A DNA stretch of 64,000 bases from Ophioderma brevispina (lineage: Eukaryota > Echinodermata > Ophiuroidea > Amphilepidida > Ophiodermatidae): assembly GCA_023653785.1 (NCBI GenBank), contig JAMKCH010014279.1:1-64000 (forward strand), in the 5' to 3' direction. This document shows positions 1-11,235 of the stretch, piece after piece. Each line of letters starts with the position of its first letter. Positions within the stretch are counted from its first letter, which is position 1. The notes beneath the pieces are model-generated. The model was given only the letters and a program-made list of their open reading frames with translations. It was not told where the DNA came from and made no database searches. Both the position numbers and the translations under genes were made by a program.

Positions 1-1480
1 AGGATTACTATGAAAATGGTACGAAATTCAAAGCCAAACTATACAAATGGGTCATTATTTTGTACAATTTGGTCACTATAAACATGGCTCGATTTTTTTA
101 CCGGAGGACCCACAACCGTACCCAATTTGGGTCGAGGACCCCCCCCCCCGGGAAAGGGCCATTCACGTGTGGCTCCATAGCCTTGTCCATTATACATAAT
201 TTATACTGTGGAGATTCTAAAAATCATCTGTCTGAACCTTTGGTCATAGTATTCTCTTGGTGCCTAATATTATGTCCAGATTCGAAAAAACATTGGATTA
301 GGAACATCAAAACGTCGAGATACGGAATCAACTAATTTTTTTAAAGAAGTTTTTCTAAGGATAGTAGTTGGAAGGTAAAAAAAAAAAACAACCGAGGTAA
401 CAGGTGGTCACATCACCCAATACAACTTAAAAAGAGTGATGGTAAAGAATAATAATGGTTTCACATTTTAACCTTATTAGCTAAACTAATGGAACGTTTT
501 AAATAACAATGTAAAATTTGTAAAGAATTCTATTTATGATACTCAATGTTGTCATTGATATTCACTCTAATATATGATAACACAATCTAATAATGTCTGT
601 ATGCTGAAGAACTTGTTTTCATTATAAGACATAGGTATATCATCTAAGATCAGTATGTAATCTTGGGGTAATCTCATTCCGGGATCCTTTAAATGAAAAT
701 CCAGGAAGGTCAGCAGGTTGTAAGCAAGAAAACAAGACCGTTCATAGAGAAATATTAAAATATGTGTTACTTAGCGTAATTTACCTTACCTTTTTGAACA
801 CATTGGCGAACACATTATAACAACATGTTATAAAGAAAAAAAAACCCATGTTTAAGATTGTCATGCTCTATGTCGCTTTCAAATGAGGACATCAAACCAT
901 CGTAACAACGTATGGAGTTATCATGGGGAACTTGTAAAACAAATATTGTATAAATGCCAGTTAGTTTGGGTATGCTTGGATAACCATGTAGACACACGAT
1001 GTACATTCTAGAAGTTGCTGAGACATTGCTGACATATTTGATCATCTTGCCTTGCGTGTTGGTTCACGGCGGAGCCGAAGCGTGGGTAATTAAGGAATGG
1101 TAAGTGTGTGCGGCGGCGCGCCGGCGCGGGTGATTTCTAGGAGAAATTATGACAAACCAAATTTCTGATTTTGCTGTGGAAATTAAAGATTATGCTTTAA
1201 AATTTAGTCACAGATTTACTTCAACCCTTGTCTTAACAATTGGACATATAATAACCAAGGCACTGCAACCATGTTGAAAACCCTCGTAGGGTGTCTTATA
1301 AGTAATCTTACTCCTTTTCCATACCCCAGAGGACTAGTTTTCACAGGTTGAGGTCGTAGGTATAATGTTACTTGTTGCAAACCCACCACATGCCGGATAA
1401 TTATCAAAATAAAAGTTGTACTTGGAATGCACGATCAGATGAAAAAAAACAAGTTAATTATATTGTGATTTAATTATAAA
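1..1480. other. Intergenic, no gene recognised
   Basis: I see no supported gene here. There is a run of C at about 138-150, a poly-A run near 378-388, and a short GC-rich island at about 1,108-1,130 made of alternating CGG/GCG with an embedded GGCGCGCC palindrome. The short open frames on both strands have no recognisable motif. The right edge abuts the endonuclease-like fragment that starts near 1,498 and may hold its unrecognisable upstream part. Confidence 0.5.
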
Positions 1481-1497
1481 GTGAGTGGGGGGGGGGA

Positions 1498-1765
1498 GGT
1501 CTTGATATTCTAGTTATCAGTGAGTCCTGGATGCGTGGAAAATACCACTTGATGACTTTGATGAGGCCACTGTACCAGATTTTAATTATTGTCAATTGCT
1601 CGTTTATCTAATTGGGTGGTGGTGTTTTCGTTCTTTATATTCCACTCTTTCAAGGACCATGAAAAAATAAATAAAAGCAACTCAATTTAAGTTTTTTTGA
1701 GCATCTAGACCTTTCGATTAGTTCCGGATCCTCCTCCTTGAATCATGTTTGCTAGGCGACAGACC
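1498..1765 (+). pseudogene. Non-LTR retrotransposon endonuclease fragment
   Basis: Translation with frame changes gives an apurinic-like endonuclease (EEP family) pattern. It opens with DILVISESWM, which matches the conserved 'DI..++E+W' block holding the catalytic Glu. It continues with DDFDEATVPDFNY (the 'VPGY' block), then a GGGVFVLYIP stretch like the 'GGG+A+Y+' block, and FEHLDLSIS like the 'EL+.+.+.' block. At least one frameshift (about 1,550) and several stops break it. In L2/CR1/Jockey-type elements this domain nicks target DNA before target-primed reverse transcription. No RT follows downstream; a Tc1 transposase on the other strand starts instead, so the fragment is isolated. The match rests on block order, not on a full alignment. 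Confidence 0.5.
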
Positions 1766-2029
1766 ATATCCATCTGAAAAAACAAACGCTATCCTTAGTG
1801 ATCAGTCCTTCCAACCATATCAACCATGAATTGTCTACAGTAACCTTTTCGAACTGTTGTCTTAGCTGAAAGAAAAGGGTGAATTTGACCAGATATTTAA
1901 GGATTTTTGTTCAGTTTGTTTTTTCACATGCGCCATTTTACAGATAACACCTTTTTGGGTGATTTCATTCTCGAAATGTTCAATAGTACTGTTTTAAAAT
2001 ATCGATAATCACTAATGTCAAGTCATGGC

Positions 2030-2945
2030 CACCCCTGCCCTGAATCACTGCGTCAAGGACGACGCGGCATTACTGTCCACAGGTGTTTATGATATCAATG
2101 GGCAGAGGGTCCCACTCATTGGTCAGAGCCCGAAGACCTCCCAGGCATGCTCGATGATAGGGTTTCATATCAGGGGAGCAAGCAGGCCCATGGTATCGGC
2201 TCCACCCTGTTGGCCTCACTACAGCGGACTGGGCGGCGTGGCCGTTGTCGTCTGTGTAGCCGAAATTCTGTGAATAAAACCCTTACTGCATCTGGTGGCA
2301 GGTCAGTAGTGGTTTTCTAGAATGTCCAGGTTACACGAGGGCGTCATTGTTTCCACTAGCACCACCAGTGAGCTTTTCCTCTATACTGAATACTGGCCAT
2401 ACCATCATTGGAGCGCCACCACCTTGAGTCGATTCCTGAATACATCATCTCCCCGGGAATTTGATGGTCAAGAATGTAGCGACTCTCGTCCATAAAGAAC
2501 ACGGTGTTGCCAGTGTCTGAGCTGTAATCTTTTGTGCTTACCTCGCCCAGCGAAGTCGAGTAACTCGGCGGTGAACGTTAGGCGTGGATTTGGTCATTCG
2601 TCTTGCTCGGTAGCCATGTTGAAGCATCTCCAATTTTAAAGTTGGGCGGTGAAAACGTTGAAGTCCATAATGTCCTTCTCCACAAACGACTAAGACGGCT
2701 CGTTGGCATTTTAGGGTCTATGGCAACAGATTAAGTCGTCGGCGATCATCTCGTCTGGGAGTCAATCGTGCTGTCCTAGAGATTTTCGTGGCCTCAAAGG
2801 ACCCACCCCTCTCGATTATGTTTTGAGGATTTTACAGCCGTGCTCTATAGAGATCTTCCGACAGGAAATCAGCGACTTTGGCTTGTTTGTGCCCTTCCCT
2901 TCGGAGTGCAATGACAATCCGTTAGACGAGGCATGCCTAGGGAAC
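2030..2945 (-). pseudogene. Tc1/mariner transposase pseudogene
   Basis: The minus strand, read across frameshifts, follows a Tc1/mariner (DD34E-type) transposase from end to end. Near 2,930-2,850 is a decayed helix-turn-helix start. Near 2,500-2,460 is FFMDESRYILDH, equivalent to 'LFTDESRF' with the first catalytic Asp. Near 2,400-2,370 is an MMVWPVFS-like block ('GGSVMVWAGIS'). Near 2,220 is DDNGHAAQ, equivalent to 'DNARPHTA' with the second Asp. Near 2,175-2,140 are HGPACSPDMKP and IEHAWE, equivalent to 'WPACSPDMNPIEHAWD'. The C-terminal run ALTNEWDPLPIDIINT and AVIQGRGGH ends near 2,035. Several stops and frameshifts mean it is dead. I could not find convincing TIRs. The plus-strand open frame over 2,025-2,273 is only the antisense of this C-terminus. 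Confidence 0.8.
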
Positions 2946-5350
2946 ATCTGGCCAGTTTTTGTTTTTAACAAAGGTACAACCAAACTCCGAAAAACTTAGG
3001 TCGTTGCACACAGGCTTTGAGCAGGAAGGGACAAACAATAGACGGTCTGGCCTTATATAGCACTCAACAACATGCATTGTTACGTCCTTCAAACTTAATG
3101 CATTAATCACTTCCCCTGGTTAGTGGGGATCATTATGTTAACCATTCGTTAATTATTTATTTAGTTCTTTTTTATCAGCAGAATTAAAGCCCAATTATTG
3201 AGGGAAAAAGATGAACATATGAATGATTTTTTCTTACCACTCGCATGCATGCAATGCAGCGTGGGACTTATTTCCCAAGTGTGTTTCACAAGCTTCTTTT
3301 TTTTTCAGGCTAAAAGAGTGTGTACTCTTTAATAATTACGAAATGAAACCATAAGCTTTCTCAAGGCTATTTCAAACCTAACACCATCGTGTGATCGGCT
3401 GTCGTTGCCGTCATCAGCATCATTAATCCGCCAATGTAGTTATCATCATCGTCCGTCTCCATAGCAGCAGCAGTAGCAGTAGCCCCGGTTGGGAAACAGC
3501 GCAGCAGTCCACCCACCACCACCAACCACAACCTCACACACCACCACCCCACCACCACCACCACCCCACACCACCAACCACCACCCCCACCCCAATACGT
3601 TTTAGACTTAAAATGTCTCTATTATGACAGATGCTTTAGGTCATACAACTTTACACAATCCATAATTCATTATGCAATACGACGACATATTGCAGTACAA
3701 AAGGTATTGTCATCTGAACATTTTCTTCTCATTTAGGAGTTCACGAGTGATTTAATTATCCTTCTTTTATTACGGTAAAAGGTAGGTAAAAAAGCGATCC
3801 AGGGAGAAAGCAAAGAAAATATTCACATTTTCATATTTAACATACACAGCACAGAACATGGAACAGATTTTATCTATGTCCCCAACTTTTTTTCGATTAT
3901 CTGTCAAGACTTAGTAATGATGACATAACCCACATAAGCACGATAATAATGACAAGTTGCGTTGCTTGACTAGTTAATGTTCGCCGTTTCAGGTTTTCCC
4001 GTCATACGGGACAGTTCTGGAACAAAGTCCTGCGACCACACTTACGCAGATATAGCTTCAAGACAGATATGTAGGAAGGAAGTTAGCAATTTATTAGGAT
4101 GGCAAGTCCTGCCCCCATATCGGGACGGTTGCATCCGTGCATTCTAAGTTCTTCACCAAACTCCCAAACTGAGCTCTGGGTTACTTGTTTATAGCACGAC
4201 CGGAGAGTGACGACGCCATGCCAAAAATTGCATAGGTTACTTGAGCAAGACATACATGCTAGGCGACAAATATTTTGACAATTCCTACCTCTCAAAAACG
4301 TTTCGAGATAGACAAATTATTGTACAAATATGTGCTTGGTGCTAAAAGTTACTGCCCTAAGTGTCCTTATTAGGTGATAATAAAATTACACATCCTATAG
4401 AATAAACCTAGGAAGTAAAGTCTTCTCCTCATCGAGAGGTAAATACCCTTGGCCTAAACTTGCACGATTACCTGTCCTCCTGGTTTATTTCACAGCAACA
4501 CTTGTAAAACCAACGACCATTTAAAAAACAATTTCTTTAACGTTGTAGAATCATTTGGAGGGCAAAAAGGTTCTATTTTTGTTTTTTTTTTGAAATATTA
4601 CCGAAAATAATCATATATTTATAGGGCTGTGTGGTGGAGATTGTACTTGTACTGTGCGAGGGTATACACGGGTGGTTAAAATTGTGTTTGTGTGGCCCAA
4701 TAACTCACTAACTGACCTCTACCACGATTTTGGTAAAACTCGTTGCTGAGTCTATAGTACTATAGTGATCAGGCACAAGACGAGTACGGATATATGTAAT
4801 ACAACGATTTTTGGAAAGCCTTTAAAAATTAAAAAACAATCAAGGTGAGTATTGTTGGGAAAAATTAATCTATACTTCGAACAGAAGGTAAAGCATTTCA
4901 TTTTAACACATAAAGAAGCTACAGAGTTGCACATAATTGTGTGTCAACAACCTTCAAAACCGATTTGTGTTAGTGCTAAATTTCTATAAGTGATTATGGT
5001 ATTGTTTAAAATAATAATACATTTTTGCTTACCTTGCAGGACTTGCCTTGTGACAAAAAAAGCCTGTGAAACCTTAAAATATTAAGATCATCGGGCTCTC
5101 TCAGAATATGTGAAATATAACAAATCTTCTTGTTGTCCACAAAATCCAACAAACATCCCAACAACAACGACACTTACTGTAGTTTTAAACAAATTATTAC
5201 GGTGTTTTCTAGAACGCGTATTTATTTGTATATAGCGTTGTGTGGCAGAAGACACTAGCCTGAATGTGCAAAAAAGCCGTTCTCCATTTCCAAGCATTCA
5301 AGTTCTAAATAAAATACGAAGTTTGTACTTGTATCTATCTTTGACTTAAA
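2946..5350. other. Intergenic, CCA-rich simple repeat
   Basis: No gene is recognised. At about 3,505-3,595 there is a CCA/CCACC-rich low-complexity tract, preceded by a short CAG/CAT-rich stretch at 3,460-3,482. The open frame on the minus strand over 3,367-3,564 is a translation of this tract. The rest is AT-rich DNA without motifs I can name. Confidence 0.5.
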
Positions 5351-5358
5351 ACAAGTTA

Positions 5359-5880
5359 CTAAACACCGATAGGCCGAAGGTTTATACAGTACCCAAACGA
5401 GGTTAAAATGATAAAGAGAAATAAAAAAAAATTTGTTTTTTTCATACAACCCGTCCTTATTTGGATCATTTGTTTTGGAGATTCTGGAGCTTTCTTGACG
5501 TCTTTGTTAAATGGTTTAAAAACTTGGTCCAGAGGGGAGGGTTGTAATACGCTCTCGATTCTAGATGATAATCGATGTCCCTGCATTTCCCATAATACTA
5601 ATTTGTCAAACCTACAACAAATCACGGGACAGATAGTGATAGAAGATCTTAAAGAGGGGACTCTGGAAAAAAAAAATGAAAAGGTTATCGTAGATGATGA
5701 GATGTGTTGGACCAACCAGAAACACTGACCATCAGAGGATATCGGGCTGTGAAAATAAACATTGTACTGGGGATGAAAACAGATCAATAGTGTCGCGTGA
5801 CGGCGCATCGTACTTTGCTTGTCCTCAAAGCGGGAGACTCGCAACTTCACGGGCCGAAAATCAGAAATGGCAGTGAGTGT
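5359..5880. other. Overlapping unassigned open frames, possible exon
   Basis: Two long frames overlap on opposite strands. The minus frame is 163 codons (5,850-5,359). The plus frame is 106 codons (5,408-5,728) and passes in another frame into 60 open codons (5,694-5,876). The plus strand ends at ATGGCA|GTGAGT, a near-consensus splice donor at 5,872-5,878, so a plus-strand terminal piece of an exon is possible. Neither product has a domain, signal peptide or motif I recognise. I favour a chance or decayed element, because 6,217 back to 5,969 on the minus strand is a retrotransposon remnant. Confidence 0.2.
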
Positions 5881-5964
5881 TTAAACACGATACCTACGAT
5901 TACCGAACAAAAATGTATTATTTCTTTACAATCCGATATCCCGGATGCTCAAACATTCTGTTGA

Positions 5965-6221
5965 ATTCTTATCGTGTCCAAACACTGTGGTTTCTCAAAT
6001 ATGATCCAGCCAAAGACTGGTACAACATTGGCCTGGCTTTACTGAATTCCACAAGATCCTTGTTTGTGCATTGTTGCTCCAGCAGTGTGGCAGACCAAGA
6101 GATGTTCCATTGCGTGGTGCTGTTCCATTGTCCCAACACAGGGGTGTTCTGGATCTGCATCCAGGTAGCCCCACTCTTGCAATGAAACCTTAGATCGGCC
6201 CCTGGAATGACGGTCACGCAA
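5965..6221 (-). pseudogene. Retrotransposon ORF2 C-terminal zinc-like end
   Basis: Minus-strand translation resembles the extreme C-terminus of Jockey/RTE-type non-LTR polyproteins, where a CxC...H...C knuckle follows the RT. Visible pieces are GYLDADPEHPC, a QHHAMEHLLVCHTAGA stretch equivalent to 'QTM.HI+..C', and CTNKDLVEFS. Two frames must be joined, and the first Cys pair is damaged. The same sequence recurs on the minus strand at 49,652-49,948 and 55,858-56,071, so it belongs to a multicopy family in this window. The rest of the element is missing here. Confidence 0.6.
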
Positions 6222-7509
6222 ATATCTCTTATCGGTCTTTATTTTCTGGTATAAAAACCAATGCGGTAAAAGTGGTATTATGTGTAGAAGCCTCGATTAG
6301 ACCTTCGCCGTGCCACGGGGAAAAGATAAATGAAGAATAATAAAAACTCCCTATTTTTTCCTTGTTTTTTATTTGTTGGCATTAGATGAACTACAGATTT
6401 GCAATTGGAAATGTATATTGTAACAGTCAGCCAGCGCGTATTACCTTTAGACAAAACAAATTGAAATCTGTTAGATGGAATTGTTTTAGACACAATGCGT
6501 ATTGTCTATATTTGAGCCACCCTGAAAATTCGACGGTCGAACTTAAACATTTCAATTTCCAAAATCTACTATCAATTAGGTTAACACAAGTACAATGTTC
6601 TAGCATTCCGCTCAGCGCAAACATTTGATGAGGACATGACAGTTATTTTTACCAACTTTGCCGCATTATATAAGTGCTTTTGCAACGGATGACTGATGAA
6701 ATGGGCTGCCTAAGTCAATTCTAATCGAATGGCTTTAGTTCAAAAACCTGCATTTAATTGCCTTTATTCAAAAGACGTTTATCTTAAGAGCCAAAATGTT
6801 ATAACGTATTATGGAATTTATTTTACAATGCACATAAATCCTTTCAAAATATTTGAATGGTGACAAAATGAGACGAGATGAAATCCGTCCGAGAAATCTA
6901 TTTTTTCGAGGCTAATTGCTTTGGTGCAAAAGTTACTAGGGTAGTCAAAGAGAAACAAGGGTAGTAATACCTTTGAGTTTTCATTACTTCCTGTTCTCCT
7001 AAAGTGCCTTGTTGACTTTTGAAAGCAATTGGAAGATTATAATCTCAAACATCTTGCTGAATCGAGAACGTGCGTGCATCTATTGGAAATGGAAATTACC
7101 CCAATTCTACACCGCGATACTGTCTATATCCCTATCGCCCCTTAACTGCATTTAATTGCGCTTTTGACAAAAATCATGTGAGCGGACCAGTGCTTGTTTT
7201 AGGGGAGAATTGCCCTAGATCTAACAAGAAAAGAAACCGCTACCTCCCTTTTTTTGCGGTGATGCGTCAGATTTTCATCTAGGGACGTTAGGGATATAGA
7301 TGACAAACCTCAGATCACGACATGAGACAGGGCTAATCACCAATCAGGTTTGTGGTTTTGTGTGGTGTATGGTATGTGTGTGTGTGTGTTGTGTGCCATT
7401 TTAAACGCTTTTAAATGGATATTCGGGCTCCAGGAATAAAGCATGGGAAATAGTGTTCTTCACGTATGTTAAGTGATTTCTAGACGCCAAAATGCGGTTT
7501 CTAGACCCA

Positions 7510-8641
7510 AATATCATCAAATGTACCCAAGTTGGTTCAAATCCTATTTATCCAACAGACAGCAGCTGGTGTGCATCGATGGTGTTAATTCCAGTCTTAG
7601 ACAGCTTTCTTGTGGCGTGCCACAGGGGAATTTGTTGGGCCCACTGCTCTACTTATGTTATAGCAATGACATGGAAACTTCGGTGCACAACAGGCTGCTT
7701 CTGTATGCGGATGATAGTGTGATTATCTCATCTCATAGTGATCCCGAGGTCATTTCTCGTAGTCTAAGTTCTGATTTAGAATCATGCAACAAGTGGCTAA
7801 TATCCAATAAGCTATCACTTCATGTTGAGAAGACCGAATGCAGTTTATTTGCAACCAGAACAAAACTTGGTCGGATTACAGATTTTCATCTTTCTTACAA
7901 TGATCAAATTATCAAAGCCCAAGATTCAATCAAATATTTGGGTGTTACACCTGACCAATGCCTGTCTGGAGACACCATGGTAAATTCTGTCATAAACAAA
8001 GTTGCAGGTAAACTCAAATTTCTTTATAGACACTCCTAGTATCCCAATCAGAAATTACGGAAGAATCTGTGCTTAGCTCTTTTACAATGTCATATCGATT
8101 ATTGCTGCACTTCCTGGTATTCAGGTCTTAACATATCCCATCAGCGCAAATTACAGGTTCTCCAAAATAAAATGGCTCGTTTTATACTCAATTTGTCTCC
8201 CCGAGAACACATTGGTCAGGTTCACTTAAACTGTTGAATATTCAAGACAGAGTCAAACAACTGCGCCTCAATTATATGTTTAATGTGTTTCATTCAAAAG
8301 GTCCCATTTACTTACAACATTGTTTTACCAGAATATCAAATACTAATAATTATCGCACAAGATCTAGTTCATTCAATTTTCATGTCCCCAGAGTTACTGG
8401 TCTTGTTTCCAAGTCTTTTTTCTATCATGGTACCTTTGACTGGAACTCATTACCAGATACCATCAAGTCCATTGACAACAAGAATTTCTTTAAATTGATT
8501 AATTTGTCTACTATGGCAATGGCAATGAATATGTCTAGCTTATCTCCCTGGCCTCTCCTCCTATTCGTCATTTTTAGCTTATCACCTTTCTGCAGGCACT
8601 GCTTTTTGTTTGGGACCCCATTGGAAATAAGTTGGACATAG
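7510..8641 (+). pseudogene. Reverse transcriptase pseudogene (YADD intact)
   Basis: This is the coding part of the L2/CR1-like insertion. The product would copy element RNA at a nicked chromosomal target. The palm motifs GVPQG and YADD survive. The fingers, motif A (the AFDxVxH block) and the endonuclease are absent because the copy is 5' truncated. One in-frame stop (8,037) and one frameshift (about 8,230) abolish function. The last conserved piece, FDWNSLPDTIKSIDNKNFFK, is equivalent to the 'WN.LP..I+...S+..FK' C-terminus of L2/CR1 proteins. Confidence 0.8.
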
Positions 8642-8772
8642 GCTATCCTGGCTTATCGGCTTGGTTGTCTGTTTTGTGTGATACCGAATATGTCTCATTA
8701 GTACTTGCATTTTTGTATTGTTTTGTGGAATTATTGCGAATAAAGAATAAATTACAATAAATCAATCAATAA
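7510..8772 (+). mobile_element. 5'-truncated L2/CR1-like non-LTR retrotransposon
   Basis: This is a dead 3' portion of an L2/CR1-clade element. It starts inside the reverse transcriptase domain with PSWFKSYLSNRQQ, then CGVPQGNLLGPLLYL (RT motif B region), then LLLYADDSVIIS with the catalytic YADD. KLSLHVEKTECSLF and KYLGV complete the palm. An in-frame TAG at about 8,037 interrupts the thumb/connection region, which continues in the same frame (RKLQVLQNKMARFIL). A frameshift near 8,230 leads to the C-terminus around FDWNSLPDTIK. The 3' end carries AATAAAG and a short ATCAATCAAT tail at about 8,761-8,770, as is common for this clade. Copy B lacks it, so it is an insertion private to copy A. 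TSDs are not clear. Confidence 0.85.
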
Positions 8773-9702
8773 AAAGTACCTTTTCCAAGGGGTGCTCCTA
8801 CACGCCTGTTTCCCTTCATGTAATGTTGTCTAAGATATGATGTTTTCAGACCCGAAAAGCGATGAGATACACTAGAAAATATTTAAAAAAAAATACCGCA
8901 TTCTACATCAACATTCAAAGAGTGTTTAACACACTATTGTAAAAATGACGAATTACCTCAAGCTTGTTTCCTTATTAGCCCTAGCTACCTTTAGGGAGAA
9001 TAATCCGGTAAAATATACCTACCTTTTTTGAGGTAACCCTAAAAACAGTGTCATCTAAGATTTTATATTCCACCAAACAAATCACTTACGAGACACTACC
9101 TGTTTTTTCGAACATCAAATCAAGTAAATGGTGGGTTTAAATGGAATCTGTCAAAAGGCTAATGCCATGGTTGGTCGGAATTTCAGGAACTCACAATCAA
9201 ATAATTTTGGATGGCCAAGGTTAGTGCGTATGTGTGTATTGATATAAGAATGCCTTATTTCTCCTAGTTGTGATAAGGAATATATTTTGCAGTGTCAAAG
9301 GAAGTTATGTTCAAATAACAACGTTTAATAATTTAAATACTGCTGATATTTCATCTTGATACTTGCAATTGAAACACCTGGTTTGACTCTTTGAAGATAG
9401 GATTGAATCAAATACAAGCTTCATACAGGTATAGCTTTATTACTATACATTGATATGAGTACCTTAAACCTTTTTTACCTATGGCCTTTAAAATAACCCC
9501 TCTTAACTCTCACCTTGATGAAAGCCCTAAAACATTAATGATGTCTACTAAGTTTGAATCTACTCTAGTCCCTTTAGCCTCATGGGCCTTTTATAGTACC
9601 TGAAGCGGGAGAAATGTCACAGCGGTAACTCTAATTAGAACAGTGGCTTTAGATCACTGACAGTTTACATCGCCGGTTGTACGGTTCTTTTTTCGTTGAA
9701 CT

Positions 9703-10181
9703 CAGTGGCGTAAAACAACCGCTTGTTTTCAGGAGGGGGTGGAATGGGGGAAGGGGAACACATATTTTCACGGGGGGTGGCAACCACAGGGGCGGATCCA
9801 TATTTGTCAATGGGCCCAAATTCCCGCTCACTACGCTCGCCGGGTAGCCCCATTTTTTTCACAGTCGGATCGAAATGCCTTTCCTTTGTTGCTTGCAACT
9901 TACTATAAGGCGTCCACCGTCGTGCGTTAAAAGGTTCAATTTTATATTTTTCAACATATACACTGCGCCAAGTTGCCTATGCGCCCTTAAATAATATCCG
10001 AACCTGAGCATAATCATATTAAAATTGTTAGTATAGAAAAGATCTATGTTGTTTTCAATGTAAATTGGCACTGTGCAGGCATCAAATAAATTTTCATGGG
10101 GGGGGTGGGCAAGAAGGCGGGAGGGCAGATTCCCCGCGCGGGGGGGGGGGGGGCAGCCTCCCCCCTCTGGTTACGCCCCTG
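9703..10181. mobile_element. hAT-type non-autonomous element with 8-bp TSD
   Basis: The element starts CAGTGGCGTAA and ends TTACGCCCCTG, so its inverted ends match hAT termini (CAGNGGCGTAA). It is flanked by a perfect 8-bp duplication, GTTGAACT, at 9,695-9,702 and 10,182-10,189; 8 bp is the hAT hallmark. The body holds a second hAT-like end, CAGGGGCGGATCC, near 9,788, and a G-rich tract at 10,096-10,153. There is no transposase coding. The matching stretch of copy B (about 15,655-15,680, TTTGGAACTACTCAAG) appears to be the empty site. Confidence 0.85.
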
Positions 10182-10187
10182 GTTGAA

Positions 10188-10761
10188 CTACAACGTGGAC
10201 ATAAAAGTATCTCGGCATGTTTTTCCGATCATAATTGTGCCAAATTCAGACCATTTTGAAAGTTTTTAGACAAATACACATTTTGTTGCCTAATTCTTGC
10301 TCTTTCATTTAATACCTTACTGTAAAAAAGCGTGCAGAAATTGGCTGAGGTAGAATGCCAAAGACGCAAACCCCAAACCAAAGTTGGCAGTTTTTGGGAT
10401 TTTTCAATGGGCATTGCGTGTTAATGGGACACGAACACGCGGACCACAATCAATATTGCCAGTAGGCCTTTCTCGCTCATTCAGTCGGAGACCTCTTTGT
10501 GAAAATCAATACACACGTATTATTGCGTTGGTACCACACACCATGACCATTGAAAAATCCAAAAACTAAACTTTTGGTTTGGGGGGTTTGCGTCTTTCGG
10601 GCACTCCATCTCAGCATTTGTGCACGCTTTTTTACAGCGAGGTGTTAAATGAAATAGCAATACACATGTAACAAAATGTATATTTCGAAACTTTCAAAAT
10701 GGTCTGACTGTGGCCATACTATTCGAAAAACATGCCGAGATACTTTTTGTGCCAGGTGTAG
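10188..10761. mobile_element. Foldback MITE with ~200-bp TIRs
   Basis: The two halves are inverted copies. The left half runs CTACAACGTGGACATAAAAG, then TATCTCGGCATGTTTTT, CAGACCATTTTGAAAG, GTAAAAAAGCGTGCA and GACGCAAACCCC. The right half read backwards gives CTACACCTGGCACAAAAAG followed by the same blocks in the same order. The central loop is near 10,420-10,530. No protein is encoded. It directly abuts the right TSD of the hAT-type element at 9,703-10,181. Copy B does not have it. A TSD for this element is not obvious, so the family is unassigned. Confidence 0.8.
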
Positions 10762-10974
10762 ATTCTTCTAAACAATGAAATACGATTCAGCCCGCCATGA
10801 ACAGCATGTCAGCTGGCCGTTGGGCTTTGAGCTTTCCCCGTACAAAACATGTTGGTAAACAAGCGTTAAACATGTAATTTATAAACTTTTTAATAATTGG
10901 TTTGCATTTGTATAAATCCAAGAGTGTTACTAGAACGCTTAGATACATAGGTCAGAATATAAATGATGTTGATC

Positions 10975-11235
10975 ATGGTAATGGTGTTTGCGTTAGTGTT
11001 GTTGTTTTTGTTCGTGTCGATGGTGATATATTGCTGGCATGGTAGTATGATGGTGGTGTGGTGGAGGTGGTGGTGCTGCTGTTATTGCTGCTCATGACGA
11101 CAATGATAACGACGACGAGATGACGATGATGACGAATGACGACGACGATTATTGATGAATGATGATGATGACGATGATGACGATGACATGACGATGATGA
11201 TGATATGATTAGGAGGATGATGATGGTGATTGATG
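10975..11235. repeat. GAT/GAC trinucleotide tract (copy A)
   Basis: Imperfect GGT/GCT then GAC/GAT triplets. The His/Ser/Thr-rich minus-strand frame over 10,973-11,512 is just translation of this tract. The equivalent tract lies at 16,150-16,385 in copy B. A shorter one, with related downstream flank, lies at 18,755-18,785 inside the F1 element, so the tract belongs to a repeated unit and did not simply expand locally. Confidence 0.85.

Noticed and set aside
1108..1130. Possible CpG-island promoter
   Set aside because: The GC-rich stretch is only about 25 bp, and no first exon follows.
2025..2273. 82-codon plus-strand frame
   Set aside because: It is the antisense of the Tc1/mariner transposase C-terminus.
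3367..3564. Val/Trp-rich minus frame
   Set aside because: Translation of a CCA-rich low-complexity tract.
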